A stretch of DNA of 6,245 nucleotides from Spirochaetaceae bacterium (GTDB lineage: Bacteria; Spirochaetota; Spirochaetia; Treponematales; Breznakiellaceae). The position numbers and the translations under genes are program-made. Shown here piece by piece: positions 1 through 6,232 of the stretch (within the stretch, counting starts at the first letter, position 1; each line of letters starts with the position of its first letter). The notes under the pieces were generated by a model. That model was given only the letters and a program-made list of their open reading frames with translations. It was not told the DNA's origin and made no database searches. Where the stretch lies: contig JAIRMY010000215.1 in NCBI GenBank assembly GCA_031258335.1, positions 1 through 6,245 on the forward strand. The letters are read 5' to 3'.

Positions 1-1253
1 TGTCGGGCGGGCCTATGCTTGCCGGACGGAAGGATGGGAAACCCCTGACGCTGACAACGATGTTCGAGGCGGTAGGCGCGGCTGCCTCAGGCAAGATGAG
101 CGAAGCCGAAGTCCGCGAGCTTGAGGACTTGGCCTGCCCCGGCTGCGGTTCCTGTTCCGGGATGTTTACCGCCAATTCCATGAACTGCGTTACCGAGGCG
201 CTGGGACTCGCTCTCCCCGGTAGCGGCTCCTGTCCCGCGGTGATGGCGGAACGTATGCGCCTTGCCAAGAAGACCGGCGTTAAAATCATGGAAATCCTCG
301 AAAAAGACATAAGACCGCGTCATATACTGACGGAAAGAGCGTTTAAGAACGCGCTCGCGCTTGATATGGCGCTGGGCTGTTCAACAAATACCGCGCTCCA
401 CCTGCCCGCCATAGCACGTGAGGCGGGCTTCGCGCTCGACTTTACGCTGCTCAACAAGGTCAGCGCCGCTACGCCTAACCTCTGTCGCCTGTCCCCGGCG
501 GGTCCCTCCGCGGTGGAAGACCTCCACGCGGCGGGAGGCATTCCGGCGGTGTTCTCCGAGCTTGCGAAGAAAAATCTCGTAGACATGGACGCCCCCACCG
601 TGTACGGGACGCTGAAAGATGCCGTGAACGGCGCGGTGAACAGGAACACGGAAGTCATACGACCCATAGAAAATCCCTACATGGACACGGGCGGTCTTGC
701 CGCTCTGTGGGGAAACCTCGCGCCGGACGGCTGCGTTGTTAAACAGAGCGCCGTGGCTCCTGCTATGTTGAGGCACGAAGGCCCGGCGCGGGTGTTTGAC
801 GATGAGGACGCGGCGTTTGACGCGATAATGGGCGGCAAGATCAACGCGGGAGATGTGGTTGTGATACGCTACGAAGGGCCTCGCGGAGGTCCCGGGATGA
901 AGGAGATGCTGGGGCCTACGTCGGCGCTTGCCGGCATGGGGCTTGACGACAAGGTGGCGTTGCTCACGGACGGGCGTTTTTCCGGCGCGTCCCGCGGCGC
1001 CGCCATAGGGCATATTTCACCGGAGGCGGCACGCGGGGGGCCCTTGGCGTTGCTGCGGGAAGGCGACCGCGTGGCCATAAATATTCCGGAGCGGACGCTT
1101 AACGCGCTTGTAAGCGATGAGGAACTCGCAAAACGCAAGGCCGAGTGGGCGCCTCCGCCGCAAAAAGTCAAGGACGGATACCTTGCCCGTTACGCAAAAC
1201 AGGTCGGTTCGGCATCGGGAGGCGCGGTTTTTGACGGCTTGGCCGATGTTTAG
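1..1253 (+). CDS. ilvD: Dihydroxy-acid dehydratase, 5' end outside the window
   Basis: This enzyme dehydrates 2,3-dihydroxy-3-methylbutanoate and its methylpentanoate homologue to 2-keto acids, the third common step of valine and isoleucine synthesis, in the cytoplasm with an Fe-S cluster. The frame is open from base 3, where it reads SGGPMLAGR, a conserved IlvD segment, so the ATG at 15 is an internal Met and not the start. About 416 residues are present. The family is usually 550-570 aa, so roughly 130-150 N-terminal residues lie upstream. Visible family motifs are ACPGCGSCSGMFTANSM (from about base 132, with a cluster-ligand Cys), GCSTNTALHLPAIA, NPYMDTGGLA, GPRGGPGMKEML, LTDGRFSG (about 963-986, which contains the active-site Ser region) and GHISPEA. 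The gene ends at TAG 1251-1253 and the next gene starts at the very next base, so the two are probably co-transcribed. No frameshift or missing motif is seen, so it looks functional. The assignment is firm. Confidence 0.96.
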   Translation, partial: SGGPMLAGRKDGKPLTLTTMFEAVGAAASGKMSEAEVRELEDLACPGCGSCSGMFTANSMNCVTEALGLALPGSGSCPAVMAERMRLAKKTGVKIMEILEKDIRPRHILTERAFKNALALDMALGCSTNTALHLPAIAREAGFALDFTLLNKVSAATPNLCRLSPAGPSAVEDLHAAGGIPAVFSELAKKNLVDMDAPTVYGTLKDAVNGAVNRNTEVIRPIENPYMDTGGLAALWGNLAPDGCVVKQSAVAPAMLRHEGPARVFDDEDAAFDAIMGGKINAGDVVVIRYEGPRGGPGMKEMLGPTSALAGMGLDDKVALLTDGRFSGASRGAAIGHISPEAARGGPLALLREGDRVAINIPERTLNALVSDEELAKRKAEWAPPPQKVKDGYLARYAKQVGSASGGAVFDGLADV

Positions 1254-2246
1254 ATGACACACCTTGAAAGGGTATACCTTGAATTCCTGCCGGTGTATGC
1301 CTTTTTGCTGTTTTTGCTCGGCGGGGTTGCGGTGTTTATGTTGCGTTCCCCCGTTGTCGTCCTCACCGATGATGTTTTCAGCGCGGTTTACGGGCCGCGC
1401 CGCGAACATTTTAAGCGTATAGAGATGAGTATGCGGCTCTTTAGGCGGATAAAATTGACGCGGATATCCGAAGAGGCGGAACTTGACGCGGTAGTCTTTG
1501 CCGCTGAGGACGCGGCGCGGAATCCCCTGGCGGCGATTTTTCCGTACCGTTACTACAACGCGGCGCTTCGCTACGCCGAGGAAAATCCAAGAGTCATTTC
1601 CGTAGTCATGACCGGTATCAATACAGCACCCGTCGATTCAAGCCCGGAGCGGGAAGGACGCGCGATTCTTTTTGTAAAACAGGACGAAAATAGAGACTTT
1701 TACCGCGCCGGTCTATGCGCCGCGTTTCTATCCGGCAGGACGGCGCATCCGTTTCTGCTTCCTAAAACAGATGACAGCGGCAAATACGTGCTCGTGATAA
1801 AAAAAGAAAAGACATCCGCGGAGGCGGAGAATTTTTTTGAACGGGGCATAAGGAGAGGGGGCAGCGACGCTTCCAGCGTCTTTAAGGGTATAAACGACAA
1901 TTATCCGTTGAACAATTTATCATGCGCCGTGTTTTTGGGGCCGTCAAACGGTTTCCTGTACAGCAGCACGGAAAATGAATTACCGAGTATAATTTTTTCA
2001 TGGCTGGATCCGAACTTTTCATCTCCAAACGTCAAAGTCATAATAGACGATTCGCCGCTTGAACTTTTACCGGAAATAGTGAAATCACTGCGCCGGGGAG
2101 ACATCAAAAATAAATTGCGGGCGGGGGAAAGCGCTGAGGCGTTTGTCCCTTCGACCTTTAAGATTATGAGTCTGCGGACAGGCAGCCTGCCGCTCGCGTT
2201 ATGCCTTAACATAGCGGTAAAATTAACGCCGCCGGACGAATCATAG
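1254..2246 (+). CDS. Unrecognised protein with one N-terminal membrane segment, possibly periplasmic-binding-protein fold
   Basis: I do not recognise this 330-aa protein. Residues about 11-30 (LPVYAFLLFLLGGVAVFML) form one strong hydrophobic helix after a short N-tail. No lipobox Cys or clear signal-peptidase site follows, so a membrane anchor with the rest outside the cytoplasm is likely. The soluble part alternates strands and helices: VVVLTDD near 34-40, then an IFPYRYYNAALRYAEENPRVISVVM stretch near 95-119, then ILFVKQDENRDFYRAGLCAAFL. That pattern recalls type-1 periplasmic-binding (BMP/LacI-like) folds, where a phrase like D..GY.AG..AA.L is common. This is inference by eye, not a family match. 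The ATG directly abuts the ilvD stop and has no good Shine-Dalgarno sequence, so translation probably depends on coupling to ilvD. The next gene follows after 9 bases, which places it in the same operon. Its role and link to heptose or amino-acid synthesis are unknown. Confidence 0.8.
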   Translation: MTHLERVYLEFLPVYAFLLFLLGGVAVFMLRSPVVVLTDDVFSAVYGPRREHFKRIEMSMRLFRRIKLTRISEEAELDAVVFAAEDAARNPLAAIFPYRYYNAALRYAEENPRVISVVMTGINTAPVDSSPEREGRAILFVKQDENRDFYRAGLCAAFLSGRTAHPFLLPKTDDSGKYVLVIKKEKTSAEAENFFERGIRRGGSDASSVFKGINDNYPLNNLSCAVFLGPSNGFLYSSTENELPSIIFSWLDPNFSSPNVKVIIDDSPLELLPEIVKSLRRGDIKNKLRAGESAEAFVPSTFKIMSLRTGSLPLALCLNIAVKLTPPDES

Positions 2247-2249
2247 GAG
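2245..2249 (+). promoter_or_regulatory. Ribosome binding site that fixes the GTG start of gmhA
   Basis: AGGAG overlaps the stop codon of the preceding gene (TAG 2244-2246) and lies 6 bases before GTG 2256-2258. No ATG occurs nearby in that frame, so this site supports GTG as the true start and suggests translational coupling with the upstream gene. Confidence 0.75.
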
Positions 2250-2255
2250 TAAGCT

Positions 2256-2888
2256 GTGGATTATTTGAACGAATTGATAGTACGGTATCCGTGTTTATCC
2301 GTATGCGGGGATTCTATACGCGCCGCGTACAGGCTTCTGGAAAATACTTACGAAAACGGCGGAAAAGTCTTGATAGCGGGCAACGGAGGCAGCGCGGCGG
2401 ACGCCGACCATATCACAGGCGAGCTTATGAAAGGCTTTGTAAAAAAAAGAAAACCCCCGGAAGAGTTTTACCAAGCGTTAAAACAAATTACCGATTCAAA
2501 AACGGCGGATGATCTTGTTTCGGGACTGCAAGGCGGGCTTCCCGCCTTTAGTTTGGCGAGCCACAACGCTTTGATCACAGCCGCGGTAAATGATATAAAC
2601 GGAAGTATAATTTTTGCGCAGCAAATTTATTCCACCGCAAAGAAAGGCGATGCGTTTCTCGGCATATCAACGTCCGGCAATTCCGAAAATATTTATTCGG
2701 CGATGATTACGGCGAAGGCGCTTGGGGTAAAAACCATAGCCTTGACCGGCGTTTCTGGCGGTAAAACGGCAAGACTTGCCGATGTTTCGATAAGGGTTCC
2801 CGAAACGGAAACTTACAGGGTACAGGAACTCCATCTTCCCGTGTATCACTGCATCTGCCTCATGCTGGAGGATAAATTCTTTGACTAA
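2256..2888 (+). CDS. gmhA: Sedoheptulose-7-phosphate isomerase (phosphoheptose isomerase, SIS domain)
   Basis: GmhA converts D-sedoheptulose 7-phosphate to D-glycero-D-manno-heptose 7-phosphate, the first step to nucleotide-activated heptose, in the cytoplasm, usually as a Zn-dependent tetramer. The 210-aa product carries the SIS sugar-phosphate loop AGNGGSAADADH (residues 41-52) and STSGNS (138-143). It also keeps the four positions that bind zinc in E. coli GmhA (H61, E65, Q172, H180), here H52, E56, Q190 and H198, in the segments DADHITGEL and QELHLPVYH. The protein is longer than the roughly 192-aa E. coli enzyme. Much of the excess is a charged insert at about 63-97, between the first motif and the NDINGSIIFAQQ helix. 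The start is GTG with a good ribosome binding site. Its 3' end overlaps the next gene by 8 bases, and that gene encodes later steps of the same pathway, which strengthens the call over a generic SIS protein. Confidence 0.9.
   Translation: MDYLNELIVRYPCLSVCGDSIRAAYRLLENTYENGGKVLIAGNGGSAADADHITGELMKGFVKKRKPPEEFYQALKQITDSKTADDLVSGLQGGLPAFSLASHNALITAAVNDINGSIIFAQQIYSTAKKGDAFLGISTSGNSENIYSAMITAKALGVKTIALTGVSGGKTARLADVSIRVPETETYRVQELHLPVYHCICLMLEDKFFD
2866..2871 (+). promoter_or_regulatory. Ribosome binding site that favours the TTG start of the fused heptose enzyme
   Basis: TGGAGG lies inside the 3' end of gmhA, 9 bases before TTG 2881-2883 but 21 bases before the in-frame ATG at 2893-2895. The spacing favours the TTG start, giving MTKTMITAVIMAGGRGTR. 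The ATG would trim only four residues and leave the enzyme intact, so the choice matters little for function. Confidence 0.65.
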
Positions 2889-4182
2889 AACGATGATTAC
2901 GGCGGTAATCATGGCGGGGGGCAGGGGTACACGCATCGCCTCTGTCGCCGCGGATATTCCCAAGCCGATGATACCGGTAAACGGAAAACCCGTTTTGGAG
3001 TATCAAATTGAATGTCTTAAAAAAAATAATATTGAAAAAATAATCATCGTTACGGGGCATTTGGGACAAAATATACAGGATTATTTTTTGGACGGTAAAA
3101 AATGGGGCTGTGATATTTCTTATTACACGGAGGTTGAACCGCTAGGCTCGGCGGGCGCTCTGTACAAAATACAAAAAGAATTGACGGATTATTTTTTGCT
3201 TATCAACGGTGATATAATTTTTGACGTTGATCTTTCGCGGTTTATCGAATTTCACCGCGCACATGATCCATTGGCATCCCTTGCCGTCCATCCGAACAGC
3301 CATCCGTTTGACAGCGCTCTGCTTGAAACCGATTCGGAATCACGGGTTATCTCATGGCTCAACAGAGAGGATCCCCGGAGGTATTACAGAAATCAGGTGA
3401 ACTCGGGGCTTCATATCCTGACAAAAAAATTGCTGGATGCGGCGCGTATTTCGCGGGAAAAAATAGACCTGGACCGCGATATTCTTAAACCAAACATTTC
3501 TTCGGGGCGTATCTTCGCGTACCGCACCCCTGAGTACATCAAAGACATGGGTACGCCGGAACGGTTTTATCAAATTGAAAAAGACTTGAATCTTGGCCGG
3601 AAAAAGAATCTTCTGAATAAACAGCGGGCGGTTTTTATGGACCGCGACGGAACCATTACAACGCTCGACGGCTTTGTAACAAAACCGGAACAGCTTGTGT
3701 TAAATGAAGGCGCGGCGGCGGCGATACGAATGGTAAATGAAAGCGGTTTCCTCGCAATCGTGATAACGAATCAGCCTATCATAGCCCGCGGCGATTGTAC
3801 GATAGAAGAACTGGATGAGATACACCGGAAAATGGAAACGGACCTAGGCGCAGAGGGCGCGTATGTTGACGATATTTTTTACTGCCCGCATCATCCTGAC
3901 AAAGGCTACGCCGGAGAACGCCCTGAATACAAGGTTGAATGTGAATGCCGCAAGCCCAGACCGGGGATGATTCTCGCCGCCGCAAAGAAGTACAACATAG
4001 CCCTCTCAGAATCGTATATGATAGGAGACTTTACCAAAGACGCCCTTGCGGGGCTGCGGGCGGGCTGCCACCCCGCGCTTATAAGGGAGGGGCAGAGCGG
4101 TAAAACGGAAATAATCGAAGGCCGCGCGGTCCCTGTGTACTCAAGCCTGTACGAATTTGTCTCCAGCACGCTGACCGTCTGA
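2881..4182 (+). CDS. hddC-gmhB: Bifunctional heptose-1-phosphate nucleotidyltransferase (HddC-like) / heptose-1,7-bisphosphate 7-phosphatase (GmhB-like)
   Basis: Two enzymes are joined in one 433-aa chain. Residues about 6-238 are a sugar-phosphate nucleotidyltransferase: the nucleotide loop is MAGGRGTR (11-18), followed by PKP (27-29), a VEPLGSAGAL segment (85-94) and the metal-site stretch LLINGD (106-111). After a short basic linker (GRKKNLLNKQR), residues about 249-405 are a HAD-IIIA phosphatase. It has FMDRDGT with nucleophile D254 and acid/base D256, VITNQ (294-298), RKPRPGM with K358, and MIGDFTKD with D383 and D387. Cysteine and histidine ligands C335, H337, C354 and C356 match the structural zinc loop of GmhB. 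In the GDP-heptose route GmhB removes the C7 phosphate and HddC then adds the nucleotide, so the fusion joins consecutive steps. GTP versus CTP or ADP-type specificity cannot be read from the sequence. It overlaps gmhA by 8 bases, and no kinase gene is present in the window. Confidence 0.88.
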   Translation: MTKTMITAVIMAGGRGTRIASVAADIPKPMIPVNGKPVLEYQIECLKKNNIEKIIIVTGHLGQNIQDYFLDGKKWGCDISYYTEVEPLGSAGALYKIQKELTDYFLLINGDIIFDVDLSRFIEFHRAHDPLASLAVHPNSHPFDSALLETDSESRVISWLNREDPRRYYRNQVNSGLHILTKKLLDAARISREKIDLDRDILKPNISSGRIFAYRTPEYIKDMGTPERFYQIEKDLNLGRKKNLLNKQRAVFMDRDGTITTLDGFVTKPEQLVLNEGAAAAIRMVNESGFLAIVITNQPIIARGDCTIEELDEIHRKMETDLGAEGAYVDDIFYCPHHPDKGYAGERPEYKVECECRKPRPGMILAAAKKYNIALSESYMIGDFTKDALAGLRAGCHPALIREGQSGKTEIIEGRAVPVYSSLYEFVSSTLTV

Positions 4183-4294
4183 AAAACTTCGCCATAGCTG
4201 CGGGTACAGAAAATACGGCTTCCGGAGAGTCCGGTTAATGGAACATCTTGCCTGCGGAGGTTCATTGTGCCTTGACATGAGTGTAATTGTGGAA

Positions 4295-4324
4295 TTGACA
4301 CGCTTTTCTCTCTAAATGTAGAAT
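4295..4324 (+). promoter_or_regulatory. Sigma70-like promoter ahead of the chelatase remnants
   Basis: A perfect -35 box TTGACA (4295-4300) is followed after 18 bases by TAGAAT (4319-4324), one mismatch from the -10 consensus. Transcription would begin near 4331, about 60 bases before the first chelatase ORF. A second TTGACA at 4272-4277 lies 23 bases upstream but has no matching -10 box. The rest of the 212-base gap between 4183 and 4394 shows no gene, no riboswitch I can recognise and no clear terminator. The promoter may be what remains of the original control region of the chelatase locus. Confidence 0.55.
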
Positions 4325-4385
4325 AAGGTACGCGGCATGAAGCCGTGTTCTGAAATTTCTTCTGATTTTCAAAAACCCATGAAGG

Positions 4386-4931
4386 GTCGGTACGATGAAC
4401 AGGGAAGAAGGGGAGCTAAGGCCGACATTTCTCGACTGTTTTGGATTGTTTGTCCGCGTTACAAGGGTAAAAGATGCCAATGTACGCTTTGAAATCATCA
4501 AGAACCGCATGAAATACGAAGAGTGTCCGCAAAGATTCATTGAAAAATACGAACACGCTAACAAAAAACTCCGCGAAAAGATAGAAGAATCCCGTGAAAT
4601 GCTTCCATGTATCGAATTGAGCGACGAACATAGGCAAAAAATCGTGAAAATTTGCCTTGAAGCGAATGTGGAGGGGCACCGTACCGACATTGTGATGCGT
4701 GAAACATCCCGCGCGCTTGCCGCGTGGAACGGACGCGTCGAGGTGGACAGCGTGGATATCGACGAAGCGGCCGCCATCGTATTGCCGCATCGCTTGAAAC
4801 AGCCGCGCCAAAGTCAACGGGAATTAGAAGATACGCAAGACGAAAGAGGCGCTGAAAAAGTCCTTGATTCTGAACGCCATAAGTCCGGCCATAGGCGGGG
4901 CGCTGGTTTTTGGAGAGAAAGGGACGGCTAA
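4386..4931 (+). pseudogene. C-terminal half of a ChlI/ChlD-type AAA+ chelatase ATPase (copy 1, 5'-truncated)
   Basis: The family is the AAA+ motor subunit (ChlI/BchI, or the AAA part of ChlD) that drives metal insertion by CobN/ChlH-type chelatases. In-frame homology begins at VGT (4386) and continues from ATG 4395 as MNREEGELRP, which matches copy 2 (VGTMNPEEGELRP). It runs through the sensor-2 region VEGHRTDIVMRETSRALAAW to IVLPHRLKQ near 4803. Walker A and Walker B are absent, with a stop (TGA 4380-4382) just before the VGT. The conserved LLDRFG motif reads FLDCFG, so its Arg is Cys (TGT, 4437-4439), and the usual MNPEEG Pro is Arg. From about 4830 the frame crosses out of phase into the start of copy 2, and the last 30 or so residues before TAA 4929 are probably meaningless. 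By-eye identity to copy 2 is about 40% over 138 residues, so they are paralogues and not a fresh duplication. GAAGGG at 4381-4386 lies 8 bases before the ATG, so a 178-aa product could be made, but it could not bind ATP normally. Confidence 0.75.
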
Positions 4932-5861
4932 GTCAACGGCAGTGCGCTCAATCACGAACCTCTTGCCGAAAATCGAAGTGGTAAAGGGCTGCCGGTTCCG
5001 TTGTGAACCGCCTGGTGCAACGGAAAACGGGGTCAATGCGGACAGTCTTTGCCCGGAATGTATAGAAAACTCAAAATCAACGGAAAACTTGAAAGCGATT
5101 CACTACGCATGAAGGTGGTTGACCTGCCGGTTTCCGCCACGGAAGACAGAGTCGTGGGCGCTTTAGACATAGAGAGCGCGATCACTTCCGGCAAAAAAAG
5201 GTTTGAACCCGGCGTTCTGGCGGCGGCGAATCGCGGCATCCTATATGTGTACGAAGTGAACCTGCTGGACGATCATATCGTTGACCTGCTCTTGGATTCG
5301 GCGGCAATGGGAGTGAACACCGTTGAGCGCGAAGGCATTTCTTTCAGCCATCCGGCGCGTTTCATCCTTGTGGGAACGATGAACCCCGAAGAAGGCGAGT
5401 TGCGGCCCCAGCTTTTGGACCGTTTCGGGCTCTGCGTGGAGATTACCGGTATCAGGGATACCGATCAGCGTGTCGAGATAATAAAGCGGCGCGGCGCTTA
5501 CGAGCAGGATCCGGCGGGTTTTGCCGGGCGGTTCCACGATGCGGAACAGGTACTTGCCGGTAAAATAGCCGCCGCGCAAAAAAATCTCAAAAATGTAAAT
5601 GTACCTGAAGCCTTGCTCCGCGTCATCGTTAGTATAGCGAAAAATCTTGAAATTGACGGACACCGCGGCGAGATCACACTAATGAAGGCGGCCAAGGCAA
5701 ACGCCGCGTTTGAAGGCAGGCATGAGATTTGCGCGGAGGATATTCGCTCCGTGGCAAAGATGGTTTTCATGCATCGCATGAAAAGCCTGCCGTTCGAAAA
5801 CACCCGCTCCATGGATATGGAGCGGGTGTTCGCTCTGCTGGAAGGGGAACAGACAGAATGA
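4828..5861 (+). pseudogene. chlI: ChlI/BchI-like AAA+ chelatase ATPase (copy 2), frameshifted, with altered Walker B
   Basis: Two frames together give about 340 residues, the normal size for a ChlI-type ATPase. The first frame, after TAG 4825-4827, reads KEALKKSLILNAISPAIGG, Walker A GEKGTAKST (4912-4938), IEVVKGCRFRCEPPG and LCPEC, then continues out of register to a stop at 5110. The second frame carries on from about 5067 with KLKINGKLESDSLRMKVVDLP, ATEDRVVGALDIE, RFEPGVLAAANRGILYV, VNLLDDHIVDLLLD, VGTMNPEEGELRPQLLDRFG and the sensor-2 segment DGHRGEITLMKAA. One A restored to the run at 5066-5069 would rejoin the frames as CIEKLKING. The Walker B Asp is Tyr (TAC 5250-5252, expected LYVDEVN). 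The first 15-20 family residues, including most of the usual VGQE, are missing, and no convincing start codon lies before the homology. TTG 4864 is the only plausible one. The last codons overlap the next ORF as ATGA (5858-5861). Probably a dead gene. A sequencing error could explain the frameshift but not the other defects. Confidence 0.78.
5799..5830 (+). repeat. Perfect 14-bp inverted repeat with 4-base loop inside the ATPase 3' end
   Basis: AACACCCGCTCCAT (5799-5812) is the exact reverse complement of ATGGAGCGGGTGTT (5817-5830), with GGAT between them. The RNA would form a very stable GC-rich hairpin. It sits within the codons for the C-terminal residues of copy 2, ending 28 bases before the ATG of the CobN-like ORF. 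No U-tract follows, so it is not a standard rho-independent terminator. Confidence 0.9.
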
Positions 5862-6175
5862 AAAAAATAATCGGAGTCTTCTGGCACGGTCAATATAACC
5901 TTCTATGCGCGGTTCGCGCCGAGCTTTTGTGTTTCATCGACCTGCGTCTCTATTCTTCACAGTTCCTTGATGATGGCGCGCAAAAGATAGACGCCTTTTT
6001 TGAAGATTGTTCCGGCGCCGCCCTCATCCTGCTTTATACCGGCGCTGAAGTCAGATGCCGGGAAGAAATAGAAGCCCGCATAGAACGCTTAAAAATTCTC
6101 TGGAAAAACAAACCGTTAAAAATACGAGAAATCATAGTGGAGGAGGTTGAAAATCCGGTGTCGCTGACCGCCTGA
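5858..6175 (+). pseudogene. cobN: N-terminal fragment resembling a CobN-type chelatase large subunit
   Basis: The ATG overlaps the stop of the ATPase gene (ATGA), the usual sign of translational coupling. The 105-aa product starts MKKIIGVFWHGQYNLLCAV and continues with ELLCFIDLRLYSS, an acidic helix, ALILLYTGAEV and EEIEARIERLKILWKNKP. The order of an opening strand, a D..LYS segment and an ILLY strand followed by an EEIE helix resembles the start of CobN/ChlH-like large subunits as I remember them, and the ChlI-like neighbour supports this. Such subunits exceed 1,000 aa, so this would be under a tenth of the gene. The frame ends at TGA 6173-6175, only 13 bases before the first of two repeats that look like an insertion-sequence end, so an IS insertion is the likely cause of truncation. 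Alternatively it is a small independent gene of unknown role. The family call is by-eye and moderate. Confidence 0.5.
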
Positions 6176-6187
6176 CCTAAAGCCAAA

Positions 6188-6206
6188 GGGGACATTTCTA
6201 CTTTGG
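6188..6206 (+). repeat. Direct repeat unit 1, probable IS terminal repeat
   Basis: GGGGACATTTCTACTTTGG occurs here and again, identical over 19 bases, at 6214-6232, a period of 26 bases with a 7-base AT-rich spacer. Multiple short repeats of this kind at an element end are typical of IS21-family insertion sequences, where they bind the transposase. Confidence 0.85.
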
Positions 6207-6213
6207 TTAAATA

Positions 6214-6232
6214 GGGGACATTTCTACTTTGG
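6214..6232 (+). repeat. Direct repeat unit 2, probable IS terminal repeat
   Basis: This is the second identical copy of the 19-base unit. It is followed by GTTGACAG and then AAGGA at the window edge (6241-6245). AAGGA could be the ribosome binding site of a transposase gene starting just beyond the window, and TTGACA (6234-6239) could serve as a -35 box. Confidence 0.85.

Noticed and set aside
15..17. ATG at 15 as the start of a shorter dehydratase
   Set aside because: The frame is open to the window edge and codes SGGP immediately before it, part of a conserved internal motif, so the gene simply starts upstream.
4222..4234. Small hairpin CCGGA-GAG-TCCGG after the heptose gene, as a terminator
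   Set aside because: The stem is only 5 bp with a 3-base loop and no T-tract follows (TTAATGG), so it does not look like a rho-independent terminator.
3906..4301. Long minus-strand open frames, for example across the phosphatase domain and intergenic region
   Set aside because: They are antisense to well-supported genes and have no recognisable motif or ribosome binding site.
4330..4348. Stem ACGCGGC / GCCGTGT with a 5-base loop in the leader of the chelatase remnants
   Set aside because: It has seven pairs including one G-T wobble and only a broken T-rich stretch after it. It could arise by chance, and no riboswitch core is visible around it.
5049..5051. TTG at 5049 as a true start of a separate 270-aa ATPase
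   Set aside because: The residues before about 5067 in that frame do not match the family, while the other frame gives LCPEC at the same place. There is no ribosome binding site, and Walker A would be missing.
5065..5071. Programmed -1 frameshift site making the full ATPase
   Set aside because: A GAA AAC is not a standard slippery heptamer, the position is inside the AAA core, and the Walker B mutation already makes the product suspect. A plain one-base deletion explains it better.
4864..5112. Separate small 82-aa gene with a Walker A motif
   Set aside because: It is the N-terminal part of copy 2, and its C-terminal residues after CIEN are out-of-frame reading past the deletion.
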